Source of the DNA: CAYMQB01 sp964392665
GTDB lineage: Bacteria > Hydrothermota > E44-bin80
NCBI GenBank assembly: GCA_964392665.1
Contig: CAYMQB010000001.1
Span: 62,001 to 126,000 of the forward strand
Direction: 5' to 3'
Length of the DNA: 64,000 nt
Below the pieces are notes generated by a model. That model made no database searches and was not told where the DNA came from. It saw only the letters and a list, made by a program, of their open reading frames with translations. A program made the position numbers and the translations under genes. Positions 36,141-44,854 of the stretch are shown here, in pieces (the stretch's first letter is position 1; each line of letters begins with the position of its first letter).

Positions 36141-36668
36141 ATGACTTCGAAAAAGCAAGGAAAAGCATTCAGAAAAGGTATAAGCCTTGTTGAAATGATG
36201 ATTTTCATCGCTGTAATTGCCATACTGGGTTCTATTACCTATCCCCATATGCTCGGGATGTTCGCCAGAGCCTATGATGCATCCGTGAAATGCAATATGT
36301 TTACACTGCAAGTAGCAGCAGAAAACTTTGCATCTATGACACACGGGATGTATCCTGAACAAGGAACTACAACAGTGGGACAGGTGCTAACTGTTATGGG
36401 ATTGCCCAGCGTCAATCCTATGTATCTTGCAGACTGCTGCCCTGGAACAGGAAATACTGTATCAACCACAGCAGATGCCCTTCTGCCGGGAAATAAGACA
36501 TACGGTAACCCTATCTGGACGAGCGCTAACTGTCTTGACGAACTCGGAGCAGTTGTAGCTCCAGGACCACAAAAACCTCCACATGTTTGTAACCCGGCTG
36601 CCAATGATAGCGGACAGGGAACAGTTTACTGGGGCCCAATTGGGACTGCAGGTACCACTGCGATGTAA
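36141..36668 (+). CDS. Type IV pilin-like protein
   Basis: This 175-residue prepilin has a short basic leader (MTSKKQGKAFRKG), the cleavage site KG/ISLVE with Glu at position 5 of the mature chain, and a hydrophobic N-terminal helix (MMIFIAVIAILGSITYP). The globular part contains four cysteines. Pilins or pseudopilins of this sort build type IV pili or type II secretion pseudopili; no other pilus gene is nearby. An AAGGAG site precedes the ATG. After the TAA the same frame stays open for 21 codons with pilin-like sequence (GYVIYADGYHALISF), so the stop may be a recent truncation. Confidence 0.85.
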   Translation: MTSKKQGKAFRKGISLVEMMIFIAVIAILGSITYPHMLGMFARAYDASVKCNMFTLQVAAENFASMTHGMYPEQGTTTVGQVLTVMGLPSVNPMYLADCCPGTGNTVSTTADALLPGNKTYGNPIWTSANCLDELGAVVAPGPQKPPHVCNPAANDSGQGTVYWGPIGTAGTTAM

Positions 36669-36750
36669 GGATATGTAATATATGCAGACGGCTACCATGC
36701 CCTGATATCTTTTATACTACACTCGACAGACTAAAATTACTTATAAAACA

Positions 36751-36779
36751 ACTGTCTTACCCGTTGCGATAGTGTTTTT
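36751..36779 (+). terminator. Weak stem-loop with T-run after the pilin gene
   Basis: ACTGTC (36751-36756) can pair with GATAGT (36768-36773, one G-T), followed by GTTTTT. It is a plausible but short intrinsic terminator. The rest of 36669-36910 contains only a fragment of a CATTGCGAG-type repeat near 36835. Confidence 0.35.
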
Positions 36780-36910
36780 ACTTTCCATACACTTTCTTGA
36801 ATTTATTTCCAGAAGTCAAGACAAAAGGCATATCATTGCGAGTTCCTTAAGCCTTCTCTAACAAGTTCGCTATTCCATTGTTCCTGCGAAAACCTTCTGC
36901 ATCTTCCCAC

Positions 36911-38473
36911 CTATTTTACTATAATTATTTTACCAACAAATTTCTGTTTGGATGTGATAACATTGCAGAAATAGATACCAGCAGGAAGCTCACTGCAATC
37001 CCATCCGAGTCTTGATATCCCTCTTTGCTTTTCCGAATAGACTCTCCTTCCATCAATGGTGTAAACAGAAAGTTCAATTAAACTATTCGCGTTATCTGGA
37101 AATACGAAGTTTACAAATTGGCAGGCAGGATTGGGAAAAACTTTGACTTGAAATATATTCTTCGAATTATCTTCCTCGGCAACTGATGTTAGTGAGTCTT
37201 TAAGAATAAATGTCGGGTCGCCAATCAGAGTCATTCCATAGAACCAGGACCTTGATGTATCCGCCCAGGCTTCTCCCATTGTTGCAAACCAGTCTTTAAA
37301 GGCATCACCGAGGCAATACCCCTGGGATAGTGGGTCATAGAAATATTGGAATTCAAGCATACTGCCCGTTTTAGTCGAACCAAGTGCTCCGAGTCCATAT
37401 GAATTCCTGAAGGTATACATCCCTGCACTGTATTGTGAATCAGTATATCTCGCATTTGAGCAGGCAAACAAGTTATAGAAATTCGCTATGGGATTAAGCG
37501 TCGGAATCTCGTACGAATAGAACCAGCTCCATGTGGAACCGCCATTATACTTAAATCCATGCCCCTGAGGCCAGGAATGTGCAAACAGCGAAACCCATTC
37601 GTGTGAAACGACAATTCTTGTGCGATAATCATTTGCTACCGTTGTTTCGGGATTATCGACAACGAGAATCGAATCGTAAACGGCATCAAGGTCACCTGAC
37701 CATTGGCCACTATAAGATACCCAGTCATCATCGATGTAAAAAAGTGCTTCTTGTGAAAGCTTCAAACTGCCAATCCTGAAAAGATGGTCCCTTGTCAAGT
37801 AATCGTATATCAACGCACTGTCGTTACCAACAGATGATGCAGTCAATCTTCCAACAAAGATGTCCGGTACCATATTACCTGTATGCGTATCATAAATAGA
37901 GTCGCTACCGGAAACCAAACTGTCACCACTCTTTTTGTAGTTATCACCCCATACTCCATCCAAATCCATATAAAAAAGGTCAATAGGAAAGTCCGTGTAA
38001 GAAGGAGCCGAACCCCAGAAAACTTCCATCATTTGAAACCATGCAATGGGTAGATCTCCTATGAACACAGCACCGTCCGAACCGTTGTTGTATTCCTGAA
38101 TTAGAAAATTTCTAAGAGTCTCAGGTGCAAATGGGTCCGAACTCATTGACATTGTGTCCACCGATACAGTTAATCCAGCATTTGCTAAATCATTAATAAA
38201 CTGCCCTGTCGAGGGATCAAGAAAATATGTAAGTTTGGGATAGAGAGATGCATTCACAATTACATTAAACTTATCTCCATCTGCCTGTCTCTCACCCACT
38301 CTTCCAACATTTACCGTTTGGTTAACGACAATATTTTTCTTCCATTCCCCGTAACTCATGGGCTTGGAGTTATCAGGTGATACAAGTCGTGTAACGGGTA
38401 TATGGCTGGGATTGCCAAATACTGTTAAAATAGAAGAGAACAATAATACCAATACAACATATATCCTTTTCAT
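36911..38473 (-). CDS. Gingipain-like peptidase (family C25) with type IX-style C-terminal domain
   Basis: This 520-residue secreted cysteine peptidase homologue has a signal peptide (MKRIYVVLVLLFSSILTVFG). The caspase-like C25 domain spans about residues 70-430: GAVFIGDLPIAW, DIFVGRLTASS, the likely catalytic His in FAHSWPQGH (about 310) and Cys in FACSNARYTD (about 350), then YGMTLIGDPTF. The C-terminal 80 residues form a Por-secretion-type sorting domain (VFPNPACQFVNF, YTIDGRRVYSE, LPAGIYFCNV, KIIIVK). The domain order matches exported C25 peptidases of Bacteroidota and several candidate phyla. The substrate is unknown. Confidence 0.85.
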   Translation of the reverse strand: MKRIYVVLVLLFSSILTVFGNPSHIPVTRLVSPDNSKPMSYGEWKKNIVVNQTVNVGRVGERQADGDKFNVIVNASLYPKLTYFLDPSTGQFINDLANAGLTVSVDTMSMSSDPFAPETLRNFLIQEYNNGSDGAVFIGDLPIAWFQMMEVFWGSAPSYTDFPIDLFYMDLDGVWGDNYKKSGDSLVSGSDSIYDTHTGNMVPDIFVGRLTASSVGNDSALIYDYLTRDHLFRIGSLKLSQEALFYIDDDWVSYSGQWSGDLDAVYDSILVVDNPETTVANDYRTRIVVSHEWVSLFAHSWPQGHGFKYNGGSTWSWFYSYEIPTLNPIANFYNLFACSNARYTDSQYSAGMYTFRNSYGLGALGSTKTGSMLEFQYFYDPLSQGYCLGDAFKDWFATMGEAWADTSRSWFYGMTLIGDPTFILKDSLTSVAEEDNSKNIFQVKVFPNPACQFVNFVFPDNANSLIELSVYTIDGRRVYSEKQRGISRLGWDCSELPAGIYFCNVITSKQKFVGKIIIVK

Positions 38474-38545
38474 TATCTTCCTCCATTGGTTCGTTTTAAT
38501 CGTTATTCCCTTTTTCAGATTCTTCCTTAGTCAATAATTATCGCT

Positions 38546-38625
38546 TACTCAGAATGACAGCTTATTTCGGGATTCCGAAATAAGCATGTTCTGACGAAGG
38601 TCGGGATTCGGAATGACAAGCTTTC
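38546..38625 (+). repeat. TCAGAATGACA/GGAATGACA dispersed repeat with hairpin
   Basis: CTCAGAATGACAG is followed by an 11-bp perfect hairpin (38560-38570 with 38575-38585) and GGATTCGGAATGACAAG. This is the same style of element as at 48763-48966 and 54290-54495. Downstream, CCGACACGCTCCTCGCT (38682-38698) recurs at 61554-61570. Confidence 0.6.
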
Positions 38626-38721
38626 CCGTGTTAAGATTTCACTTTTAACTTTCTACTTTTAATTCCATGTTTATAGCTTCTCCGACACGCTCCTCGCTCC
38701 TCTCTCTTCGCTGTTCCAATC

Positions 38722-39528
38722 TTATAGCCCCACTGACAAACCTAAAGCACCGTAAAGGGATTCTCCTGACAAACCTCCTTCAAGATTTAATCCCACAAGC
38801 AATATTTTCTTGTGCAGACCGGCATACAATTTCAAGACCGATGGACTCACTACATATGTGTCGTGCACAGTTGAAGACCCCTGGTCATACCAGATATCAG
38901 CATTAAGAGAATTAATATTGAATCCAAAACCGGCATACGGCGTAATAATCATTAAATTCTTGCTAATATCTGCACGAACACTGATGACTTTCATTGCAAA
39001 TTCAGCATAGGTCCCACTTTCATCAGAAAGACTGAACTTGCTTGAGGCTGTGAATTGTCCGGTTATAGATATTGCCGGTGTGGTCAGTGACTCCCTTAGC
39101 AGTCCAAATTTCAAGCCAATACCAAAAAGGGGAACAAAACTGACTGAATCATCATCACCCATTGGATAGAATGCAAAACGCAGAAGAAGGTCTGCCGAAC
39201 CAAATCCTCCGAGAGTCGGTGCAAGTGATTTTCCTTTGAACAACCCGACTCTCCCTTCGAGGCTAATTGCTCCAGCTGTCCATTCATCTGTGCTGTCAGG
39301 ATTATTTGGGTCATGAAACGAAATCGTTCTAAGATTCAAACCACCCGTAACCTGAAAGTGAGGTAAACCTCCAAGTGTGTTTGCATCCTGCAAGACAGCA
39401 TCATTAACAACTCCCCCCAGAGGTTTTGCTATTTCATTAAGGGCATACTCTATATCACCCTGTGTTTGAGCAAAAATTGTAACTGCAAACAAAACGGAAA
39501 TACAACACAAGATAAGCTTTTTTAACAT
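38722..39528 (-). CDS. Predicted outer-membrane beta-barrel protein
   Basis: The protein has 268 residues with a signal peptide (MLKKLILCCISVLFAVTIFA then QTQ). The remainder has alternating strands with Gly/aromatic content (TGGLNLRTISF, LLLRFAFYPMG, FGIGLKFGLL, ITPYAGFGFNI) and ends LGLSVGL. It may resemble DUF6588-like barrels; function unknown. The ATG at 39528 has a strong GAAGGAGGGAGA site. The longer open frame up to 39597 starts inside the tRNA-Gly gene and gives the well-known spurious MGSRVRIPSP peptide. The gene is probably co-transcribed with that tRNA (36 nt apart). Confidence 0.75.
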   Translation of the reverse strand: MLKKLILCCISVLFAVTIFAQTQGDIEYALNEIAKPLGGVVNDAVLQDANTLGGLPHFQVTGGLNLRTISFHDPNNPDSTDEWTAGAISLEGRVGLFKGKSLAPTLGGFGSADLLLRFAFYPMGDDDSVSFVPLFGIGLKFGLLRESLTTPAISITGQFTASSKFSLSDESGTYAEFAMKVISVRADISKNLMIITPYAGFGFNINSLNADIWYDQGSSTVHDTYVVSPSVLKLYAGLHKKILLVGLNLEGGLSGESLYGALGLSVGL

Positions 39529-39564
39529 TCTCCCTCCTTCCTTAATACCGATACTAATACCAAA

Positions 39565-39637
39565 AGCGGGCGACGGGATTCGGACCCGCGACCCCAAGCT
39601 TGGGAAGCTTGTGCTCTACCAACTGAGCTACGCCCGC
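39565..39637 (-). tRNA. tRNA-Gly (CCC)
   Basis: The 73-nt minus-strand cloverleaf has acceptor GCGGGCG/CGCCCGC with discriminator T, D arm GCTCAGTTGGTAGAGC and anticodon stem CAAGC/GCTTG with loop TTCCCAA, giving CCC. The T loop is TTCGAAT/TCCGAAT-like. CCA is not encoded. Confidence 0.95.
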
Positions 39638-39649
39638 AATTATTGAAAT

Positions 39650-39678
39650 ATTCTAACAAAAAAAATTACATCTGTCAA
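39650..39678 (-). promoter_or_regulatory. Sigma70-type promoter of tRNA-Gly
   Basis: On the minus strand TTGACA (39678-39673), a 17-bp spacer and TAGAAT (39655-39650) predict a start near 39643, six bases before the tRNA. Confidence 0.75.
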
Positions 39679-39689
39679 TTATTTTTTTA

Positions 39690-39718
39690 TTGTTTTTTCC
39701 CTTGAATTATGCTATAAA
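39690..39718 (+). promoter_or_regulatory. Possible promoter of asnS
   Basis: TTGTTT (39690-39695), a 17-bp spacer and TATAAA (39713-39718) predict a start near 39725 and a leader of about 100 nt. The -35 box is a weak match. Confidence 0.4.
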
Positions 39719-39824
39719 TAACACGAAAAAGGCAACCTATAATATCAGGATGTCTGATTTGCGTAGTTATATTCTAAAATTTATTTAATCAGGAATAATG
39801 AATATTATGCCAGGAGGTTTACCT

Positions 39825-41117
39825 GTGAAAAGTACTTACTTGAACAAAATTTCAGAATATAAAGGACAGGAAGTTCAAATCAAAGGTTGGATCTACAACA
39901 AACGTTCAAGTGGAAAAATACATTTTCTTCTAATTAGAGATGGAACGGGAATAATACAGTCCGTTGCTGTAAAAGGTGAAATACCTGATAATGAATTCGA
40001 AATGTGTGACAAAGCTACACAAGAATCCTCAATCATAGCTTCGGGTATTGTAAGAGAAGATAATCGTGCTCCCGGAGGATATGAACTATCACTGAAACAC
40101 ATTGAAATAGTGCAAATATCACAGCCTTATCCGATAACACCAAAAGAACATGGTATCGCTTTTCTTATGGATAACAGACACCTGTGGATCCGCTCAAAAA
40201 GGCAATACGCAGTACTGAAAATAAGAGCGGAAGTGATAAATGCCCTGAGAGACTTTTTTAACTCAAAAGGATTTATCCTCATAGATGCACCCGTTCTTAC
40301 ACCCTCATCATGCGAAGGAACAACAACCCTATTTGAGACGGACTACTTTGGCAAAAAAGCATATTTAACTCAAAGTGGGCAATTGTACAATGAAGCAACC
40401 TGTATGGCATTTGGAAAAGTTTACTGTTTCGGACCTTCTTTTAGAGCAGAGAAATCAAAAACAAGGAGACATATTACAGAGTTCTGGCAAATTGAACCAG
40501 AAATTGCATATGCAGACTTGAATGATATAATAGATTACGCAGAAAACTCCGTAGTTTACACAGTTGAAAGAGTTCTTGAAAATTGCAGAAATGAACTTGA
40601 TATACTTGAGCGAGAAACAAAACCTCTTGAAAATGTAAAATCACCTTTTCCAAGAAAAACCTATTCAGAGGCAGTGGAAATTCTCAAAAGTCAGGGAGAA
40701 AAGTTCGAATGGGGACAAGACTTCGGAGCTCCTCAAGAAACAGTCATAAGTCGCACTTTTGACAAACCAGTACACGTTACACATTTCCCAACGCAAGTCA
40801 AACCCTTTTATATGAAAAAAGCACCGGAAGATGAAAAACTTGCCCTTGGTGTCGATGTACTTGCACCAGAGGGTTACGGTGAAATCATTGGAGGTGGACA
40901 GAGAGAAGATAATCCGGAAATTCTGGAAAAGAGACTGAATGATGAAAAACTTCCCAGGCAAGCATTCCAATGGTATATTGACTTAAGAAAATATGGTTCT
41001 GTACCACACAGCGGTTTTGGACTTGGGATTGAAAGAACAGTTACCTGGCTTTGTGGTCTCCATCACATAAGAGAGAGTATTCCATTTCCAAGATTGCTTG
41101 ATAGGATATACCCATAA
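39825..41117 (+). CDS. asnS: Asparaginyl-tRNA synthetase AsnS
   Basis: AsnS charges tRNA-Asn. It is a class IIb enzyme of about 430 residues: an OB-fold anticodon-binding domain (about 1-105; GQEVQIKGWIYNKRSSGKIHF) and a catalytic domain with motif 2 FRAEKSKTRRHITEFWQIE and motif 3 GFGLGIERTVTWLCG. The GTG at 39825 is chosen because AGGAGG lies seven bases before it; the ATGs at 39798 and 39807 lie upstream of that site. AsnS and not AspS is supported by the SQLYNEAT-like region (SGQLYNEATCMAFGKVY) and length. Confidence 0.93.
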   Translation: MKSTYLNKISEYKGQEVQIKGWIYNKRSSGKIHFLLIRDGTGIIQSVAVKGEIPDNEFEMCDKATQESSIIASGIVREDNRAPGGYELSLKHIEIVQISQPYPITPKEHGIAFLMDNRHLWIRSKRQYAVLKIRAEVINALRDFFNSKGFILIDAPVLTPSSCEGTTTLFETDYFGKKAYLTQSGQLYNEATCMAFGKVYCFGPSFRAEKSKTRRHITEFWQIEPEIAYADLNDIIDYAENSVVYTVERVLENCRNELDILERETKPLENVKSPFPRKTYSEAVEILKSQGEKFEWGQDFGAPQETVISRTFDKPVHVTHFPTQVKPFYMKKAPEDEKLALGVDVLAPEGYGEIIGGGQREDNPEILEKRLNDEKLPRQAFQWYIDLRKYGSVPHSGFGLGIERTVTWLCGLHHIRESIPFPRLLDRIYP

Positions 41118-41199
41118 TTTAGGGGAAAATACTACTTCAATTCTTAACAAATTTACTTATATGGAACTTCCTTTGAGAACTTATGTCTACATTATAAAT

Positions 41200-41949
41200 A
41201 TGAGAATACCATTTGTGTCTATACTGATCTTTTTCGGTTTCGCTTGTCTTTCAGGCGAAGAACGAGCTGTTCAACAGCTCTTCAGCGCAGGCAATGAACT
41301 TTATGAGCAGGGAAAATACGCAGAAGCAATCGATATGTATGAAAAGATTGTCGAGAAGAGAATTAGTAATGGCGCACTGTTTTACAACCTCGCAAACAGC
41401 CATTTCCGGGAAGGAAACATAGGGTATTCAATTCTTTATTATGAAAAGGCTCGTAGATTATTACCACGCGACAGAGAACTATGTGAAAACTACCAATTTG
41501 TTAAAAACCTGCTTAAGGATAGAATTCAAGGCAAAAAAGAATCGTTTCTTGTTCTCATAATTACTGCTTTGCTGAGCAAGTTTACATCTAAGGAAATTGT
41601 GTCTTTTGTCTCGGTATTCTTCTCAATCACGCTGCTTGTTTCCATTCTCTTTTTCAAATATAAACACTCGAATTTCCTGAAGAACTTTACAACCTCCTTG
41701 TTTATTCTATTTGTTTTTTTTGTTTTTCTGATGTACCTGAAGATTAGAGATTCTACGGTAAAGACAGGCGTAATAATTGCTCAAGTTGCAGATATTATGA
41801 GTGCACCATCGCAGGAATCGACTTTAGAATTTTCCATCCATGAGGGAACCGAGTTCATCATAATTGAATCTCTAAAAGAATGGGTCAAAATTAAACTATT
41901 AGATGGAAAAACCGGTTGGACAGAGGAGGGAACATTTGGAAGGATATAA
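41200..41949 (+). CDS. BatE-like TPR and SH3 domain protein
   Basis: This protein of about 249 residues has an N-terminal signal/membrane segment (MRIPFVSILIFFGFACLSG). TPR repeats follow (about 20-110; LFSAGNELYEQGKYAEAIDMY, ALFYNLANSHFREGN), then two membrane helices (about 118-185), then a bacterial SH3 domain (about 195-249; VADIMSAPSQESTLEFSIHEG, EWVKIKLLDGKTGW). The layout matches BatE of aerotolerance operons, but no BatA-D genes are nearby. The start at 41200 is chosen for the signal segment; ATG 41161 is possible. No strong ribosome site is seen. Confidence 0.75.
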   Translation: MRIPFVSILIFFGFACLSGEERAVQQLFSAGNELYEQGKYAEAIDMYEKIVEKRISNGALFYNLANSHFREGNIGYSILYYEKARRLLPRDRELCENYQFVKNLLKDRIQGKKESFLVLIITALLSKFTSKEIVSFVSVFFSITLLVSILFFKYKHSNFLKNFTTSLFILFVFFVFLMYLKIRDSTVKTGVIIAQVADIMSAPSQESTLEFSIHEGTEFIIIESLKEWVKIKLLDGKTGWTEEGTFGRI

Positions 41950-41980
41950 AATGTCAAACCGCCAATTTCTAATTTTTTCC

Positions 41981-42009
41981 TTGACAATAATTAAACTTCG
42001 TCTTATAAT
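41981..42009 (+). promoter_or_regulatory. Consensus sigma70 promoter
   Basis: TTGACA (41981-41986), exactly 17 bp and TATAAT (42004-42009) form a perfect consensus. The predicted start is near 42016. It should drive the DUF1844-LysM-cNMP genes and perhaps panB-thiL. Confidence 0.85.
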
Positions 42010-42012
42010 AGC

Positions 42013-42069
42013 TTAAATCCAGCATCGAGTATTCGACAACATAGGAATCCCAAAAAACGCTGGACTTAA
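42013..42069 (+). promoter_or_regulatory. Stem closing the 5' leader of the DUF1844 gene
   Basis: TTAAATCCAGC (42013-42023) pairs with GCTGGACTTAA (42059-42069) at 10 of 11 positions, enclosing most of the 66-nt leader. No Shine-Dalgarno is visible before the ATG at 42082. Confidence 0.4.
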
Positions 42070-42081
42070 ATAAATTGGCTT

Positions 42082-42375
42082 ATGTTTAGAAAATCAAAAG
42101 ACGATAAAAACAAAGCAGAAGCTCCAGAACCATCCTTTTCAAACCTTGTTCTTATGCTTGCAACCGGTGTTTATACAAGTTTAGGGATTGTGCCCGATCC
42201 CATTACAAAAAAAACCAACAAAAACCTTCCAATTGCAAAGAGTACCATAGACCTTCTTGATATTCTTAGACAAAAAACAAAAGGAAACCTTACAAAAGAT
42301 GAAGAAGGATTTTTTCTTAACATATTGAGTGACATAAAAATGAAATTTGCCAAAATCAAAAACAAGGAGGGATAA
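42082..42375 (+). CDS. DUF1844 family protein
   Basis: This 97-residue cytosolic protein is recognisable as DUF1844: SFSNLVLMLATGVYTSLGIVPDP, then the NLPIAKSTIDLLDILRQKTKGNLT core and a C-terminal helix. The family is widespread in Deltaproteobacteria, Acidobacteria and candidate phyla and has no assigned function. It leads a gene set that includes LysM and cNMP-binding proteins. The stop overlaps the next start by one base (TAATG). Confidence 0.85.
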   Translation: MFRKSKDDKNKAEAPEPSFSNLVLMLATGVYTSLGIVPDPITKKTNKNLPIAKSTIDLLDILRQKTKGNLTKDEEGFFLNILSDIKMKFAKIKNKEG

Positions 42376-43490
42376 TGAAAAAGCTGATGTTTTTCGTTAT
42401 TTTAGTGTTCGTATTTGTCAGTACAGTTTCGATGTTATCTGAGGAGACAAGCCGAATTCATATAGTAAAACCAGGTGATACACTCTGGGACCTTTCTGGT
42501 TTTTACCTGCAAAATCCATTTCTTTGGCCTTCAATTTATCAAGTTAATAAGGTAAGCATCAACAATCCTCACTGGATATTTCCAGGACAAAGATTCTTCA
42601 TTCCACCGTTGTATAAAACCACACACAGACTATATATAAGACCTAAAACAGAAAAGGCAAGGGTCGAAAATGTAACAAAAGTCGAAGAAATAGGTGTTGC
42701 ATTGCCAATCGTAGCCCGAAATCTCGCATATATGGGAGCATATATAACTGACGAAAAAATAGAAAAAGGCTATATTGTTGAATCCGAACCCAAGGAAAAA
42801 GAACATCTTGTTTCTTCCAATTCTGTTTACATCGATCTTGGAGAAATAGATGGTGTTCAGATTGGAGACTTGTATACTATCTTCAGAATGGGAAAAGATG
42901 TCAAGAACCCTGTGAACGGACAGTATTATGGTAGAATTGTCAACGTGCTTGGCAAACTTATTGTCAACAAAGTTTCTGATAATTCGTCTCGTTGCGAAAT
43001 AATTCAATCGTTTGACATTATTCAGAATCACGATATGATTATGCCTTATGCTCCTGTCGATATTCCAAATAATACCGAACTTTTAACTCCAGAATCGCTT
43101 ATTGAAGGACATATCGTAACTACTTTGAGGACCGACAGGATAGCACAGCCATTTGACATAGTCTACATAGACCTTGGAGAAACACAAGGAATTACTTCCG
43201 GAGATTACTTCGAAATTATCAGAAAAGGCGAGAATGTTTCTGACCCGGGACCAAAACGAAAGGTTAAACTACCTGAAAAAAAGGTGGGAGGATTACAAGT
43301 ATTGACCAGTCGCAGCGAAACGGCAACCTGTTATCTAACGGAGATCTGTGGCAATATGGACTTAGGACCAGCTGAGCTAATTAGATTAAAGGGAGCAGCC
43401 CCAGGAACGGTTAAGAAACATGAAGTAAGCGAGGAAACCGAAGAAGGTATCGAAGAAATAGAAGAGGAAGAAATTATCGTTCCGGAGTAG
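42375..43490 (+). CDS. LysM-domain exported protein
   Basis: This 371-residue protein has a signal peptide (MKKLMFFVILVFVFVSTVSM) and one LysM domain (about residues 27-80; IHIVKPGDTLWDLSGFYL, NPHWIFPGQRFFIPP), which should bind peptidoglycan. Two similar beta-rich domains follow (about 110-230 and 235-340; 'YIDLGEIDGVQIGDLYTIFR' and 'YIDLGETQGITSGDYFEIIR'), like the flagellar-assembly-T C-terminal or related modules seen in LysM proteins. The tail is acidic (Glu-rich, from about 350). The ribosome site AGGAGG precedes the ATG. Confidence 0.85.
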   Translation: MKKLMFFVILVFVFVSTVSMLSEETSRIHIVKPGDTLWDLSGFYLQNPFLWPSIYQVNKVSINNPHWIFPGQRFFIPPLYKTTHRLYIRPKTEKARVENVTKVEEIGVALPIVARNLAYMGAYITDEKIEKGYIVESEPKEKEHLVSSNSVYIDLGEIDGVQIGDLYTIFRMGKDVKNPVNGQYYGRIVNVLGKLIVNKVSDNSSRCEIIQSFDIIQNHDMIMPYAPVDIPNNTELLTPESLIEGHIVTTLRTDRIAQPFDIVYIDLGETQGITSGDYFEIIRKGENVSDPGPKRKVKLPEKKVGGLQVLTSRSETATCYLTEICGNMDLGPAELIRLKGAAPGTVKKHEVSEETEEGIEEIEEEEIIVPE

Positions 43491-43496
43491 TGTTTT

Positions 43497-43964
43497 TTGG
43501 AAAAACAAACATCAATACTTAAAAAAATATATCTCTTCAGAAAACTAAACGAAGAGGAATTAAAACATATCCTTAAAATTGCAAGTGCAAAATCATTTAA
43601 AAAGAATAAGGCTGTTTTCAATGAAGGAGAAAAGGGAGACGCCTTTTACATCGTTCTCAAGGGCTCAATAAGAATTAGCACAAATGTTCCTGGTGTAGGT
43701 GAGGAAGCTCTTGCTGTTTTGAAAAAGGGAGACTATTTTGGGGAAATGGCTTTGATTGATAACGTCTCCCGTTCCGCCTCTGCAATTGCAAATGAGGAAA
43801 CAATCCTGCTTAAAATTACTGACGCAAATTTCAGGCATCTTCTTGTAAACGACCATAGCATCGCTTACAAACTACTGTGGGAGTTGGTTCAAACCCTTTC
43901 AAAGAGGCTAAGAGAAACGGATAACAAACTAAAGACCATTCTTGCAATAGCAAAGGATTTCTAA
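43497..43964 (+). CDS. Cyclic nucleotide-binding domain protein
   Basis: This 155-residue protein is a single cNMP-binding beta-roll (FKKNKAVFNEGEKGDAFYIV, FGEMALIDNVSRSASAIA) with a C-terminal helix. The phosphate-binding cassette FGEMAL...SRSASA is intact, including Arg. It lacks an effector domain. It is similar in size and layout to the cNMP protein at 26297-26821 and may be a paralogue. The start is TTG 43497, six bases after the LysM stop; CGGAG upstream could act as ribosome site. Confidence 0.83.
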   Translation: MEKQTSILKKIYLFRKLNEEELKHILKIASAKSFKKNKAVFNEGEKGDAFYIVLKGSIRISTNVPGVGEEALAVLKKGDYFGEMALIDNVSRSASAIANEETILLKITDANFRHLLVNDHSIAYKLLWELVQTLSKRLRETDNKLKTILAIAKDF

Positions 43965-44007
43965 AGAACAATTCATAAATAAATACACTACCATTCACTT
44001 TCAATAA

Positions 44008-44853
44008 ATGAAAAGCAAAATTACTATTCCTTACCTTTACGAGATGCATAGCAAAGACGAGAGAGTTGCGTTGCTTACCGCATATGATTACCCAACTGCA
44101 CTCATTGAAGATGAAGCGGGAATCGAGATAATACTCGTTGGGGATTCGCTTGCAATGACTATGCTGGGATATGAAAACACATTGTCAGTGACAATAGATG
44201 AAATGCTTATTTTCACAAAAGCGGTGACAAGAGCGGTCAAAAGGGCTTTTGTTGTTGCCGATATGCCTTTTTTGACTTACAAAACCGATTCTGATACTGC
44301 AATCAAAAACGCAGGAAAATTTATTCAAGAAGCTAATGCGGATGCCGTTAAACTCGAGGGTGCAGAGGGTAGGGTTGCAGAAAACATTGAAGCAATCGTT
44401 AATGCAGGAATAGCCGTTATGGGTCACATAGGTTTGACACCTCAATCCATTGGTGTTCTGGGCGGTTACAAGGTTCAAGGGACAAATAAGGATACGGCAC
44501 TCAAATTGATCGAAAATGCCAAAAGGCTCGAAAACGCTGGCGTATTTGCGATTATTGCAGAATCTATTCCAACCGAACTCACTCCATTGATTAAAGAAAA
44601 GGTCAATATCCCCGTATATGGTATCGGAGCAGGTGTTAACGCAGATGGTCAAATACTTGTAGTACATGATATACTTGGACTTTTTCACGATTTTATTCCA
44701 CGATTTGTTAAGAGATACACAGAACTTGATAAAATTTTAAGAAATGCATTTACCAGTTACATAAAAGATGTCAAGGATGCAAATTTTCCCGATGATAAGC
44801 AGTCATACCACATGGACCAAAAGGAACTGAAATCATTGAAAAAAACCTTATAA
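44008..44853 (+). CDS. panB: 3-methyl-2-oxobutanoate hydroxymethyltransferase PanB
   Basis: PanB adds a hydroxymethyl group from 5,10-methylene-THF to ketoisovalerate, the first step of pantothenate synthesis. The 281-residue TIM barrel shows LLTAYDYPTALIEDEAGIE, VGDSLAMTMLGYENTL (metal-binding Asp), VVADMPFLTY and GHIGLTPQSIG. Family length is normal. It shares the substrate ketoisovalerate with branched-chain amino acid metabolism. Confidence 0.95.
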   Translation: MKSKITIPYLYEMHSKDERVALLTAYDYPTALIEDEAGIEIILVGDSLAMTMLGYENTLSVTIDEMLIFTKAVTRAVKRAFVVADMPFLTYKTDSDTAIKNAGKFIQEANADAVKLEGAEGRVAENIEAIVNAGIAVMGHIGLTPQSIGVLGGYKVQGTNKDTALKLIENAKRLENAGVFAIIAESIPTELTPLIKEKVNIPVYGIGAGVNADGQILVVHDILGLFHDFIPRFVKRYTELDKILRNAFTSYIKDVKDANFPDDKQSYHMDQKELKSLKKTL

Positions 44854-44854
44854 A

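Noticed and set aside
39529..39597. N-terminal extension of the barrel protein beginning MGSRVRIPSP
   Set aside because: It is the reading of the tRNA-Gly gene in the same strand; the ribosome site and signal peptide place the start at 39528.
44185..44688. 167-residue minus-strand ORF inside panB
   Set aside because: It is antisense to a clear enzyme gene and has no homology that I recognise.
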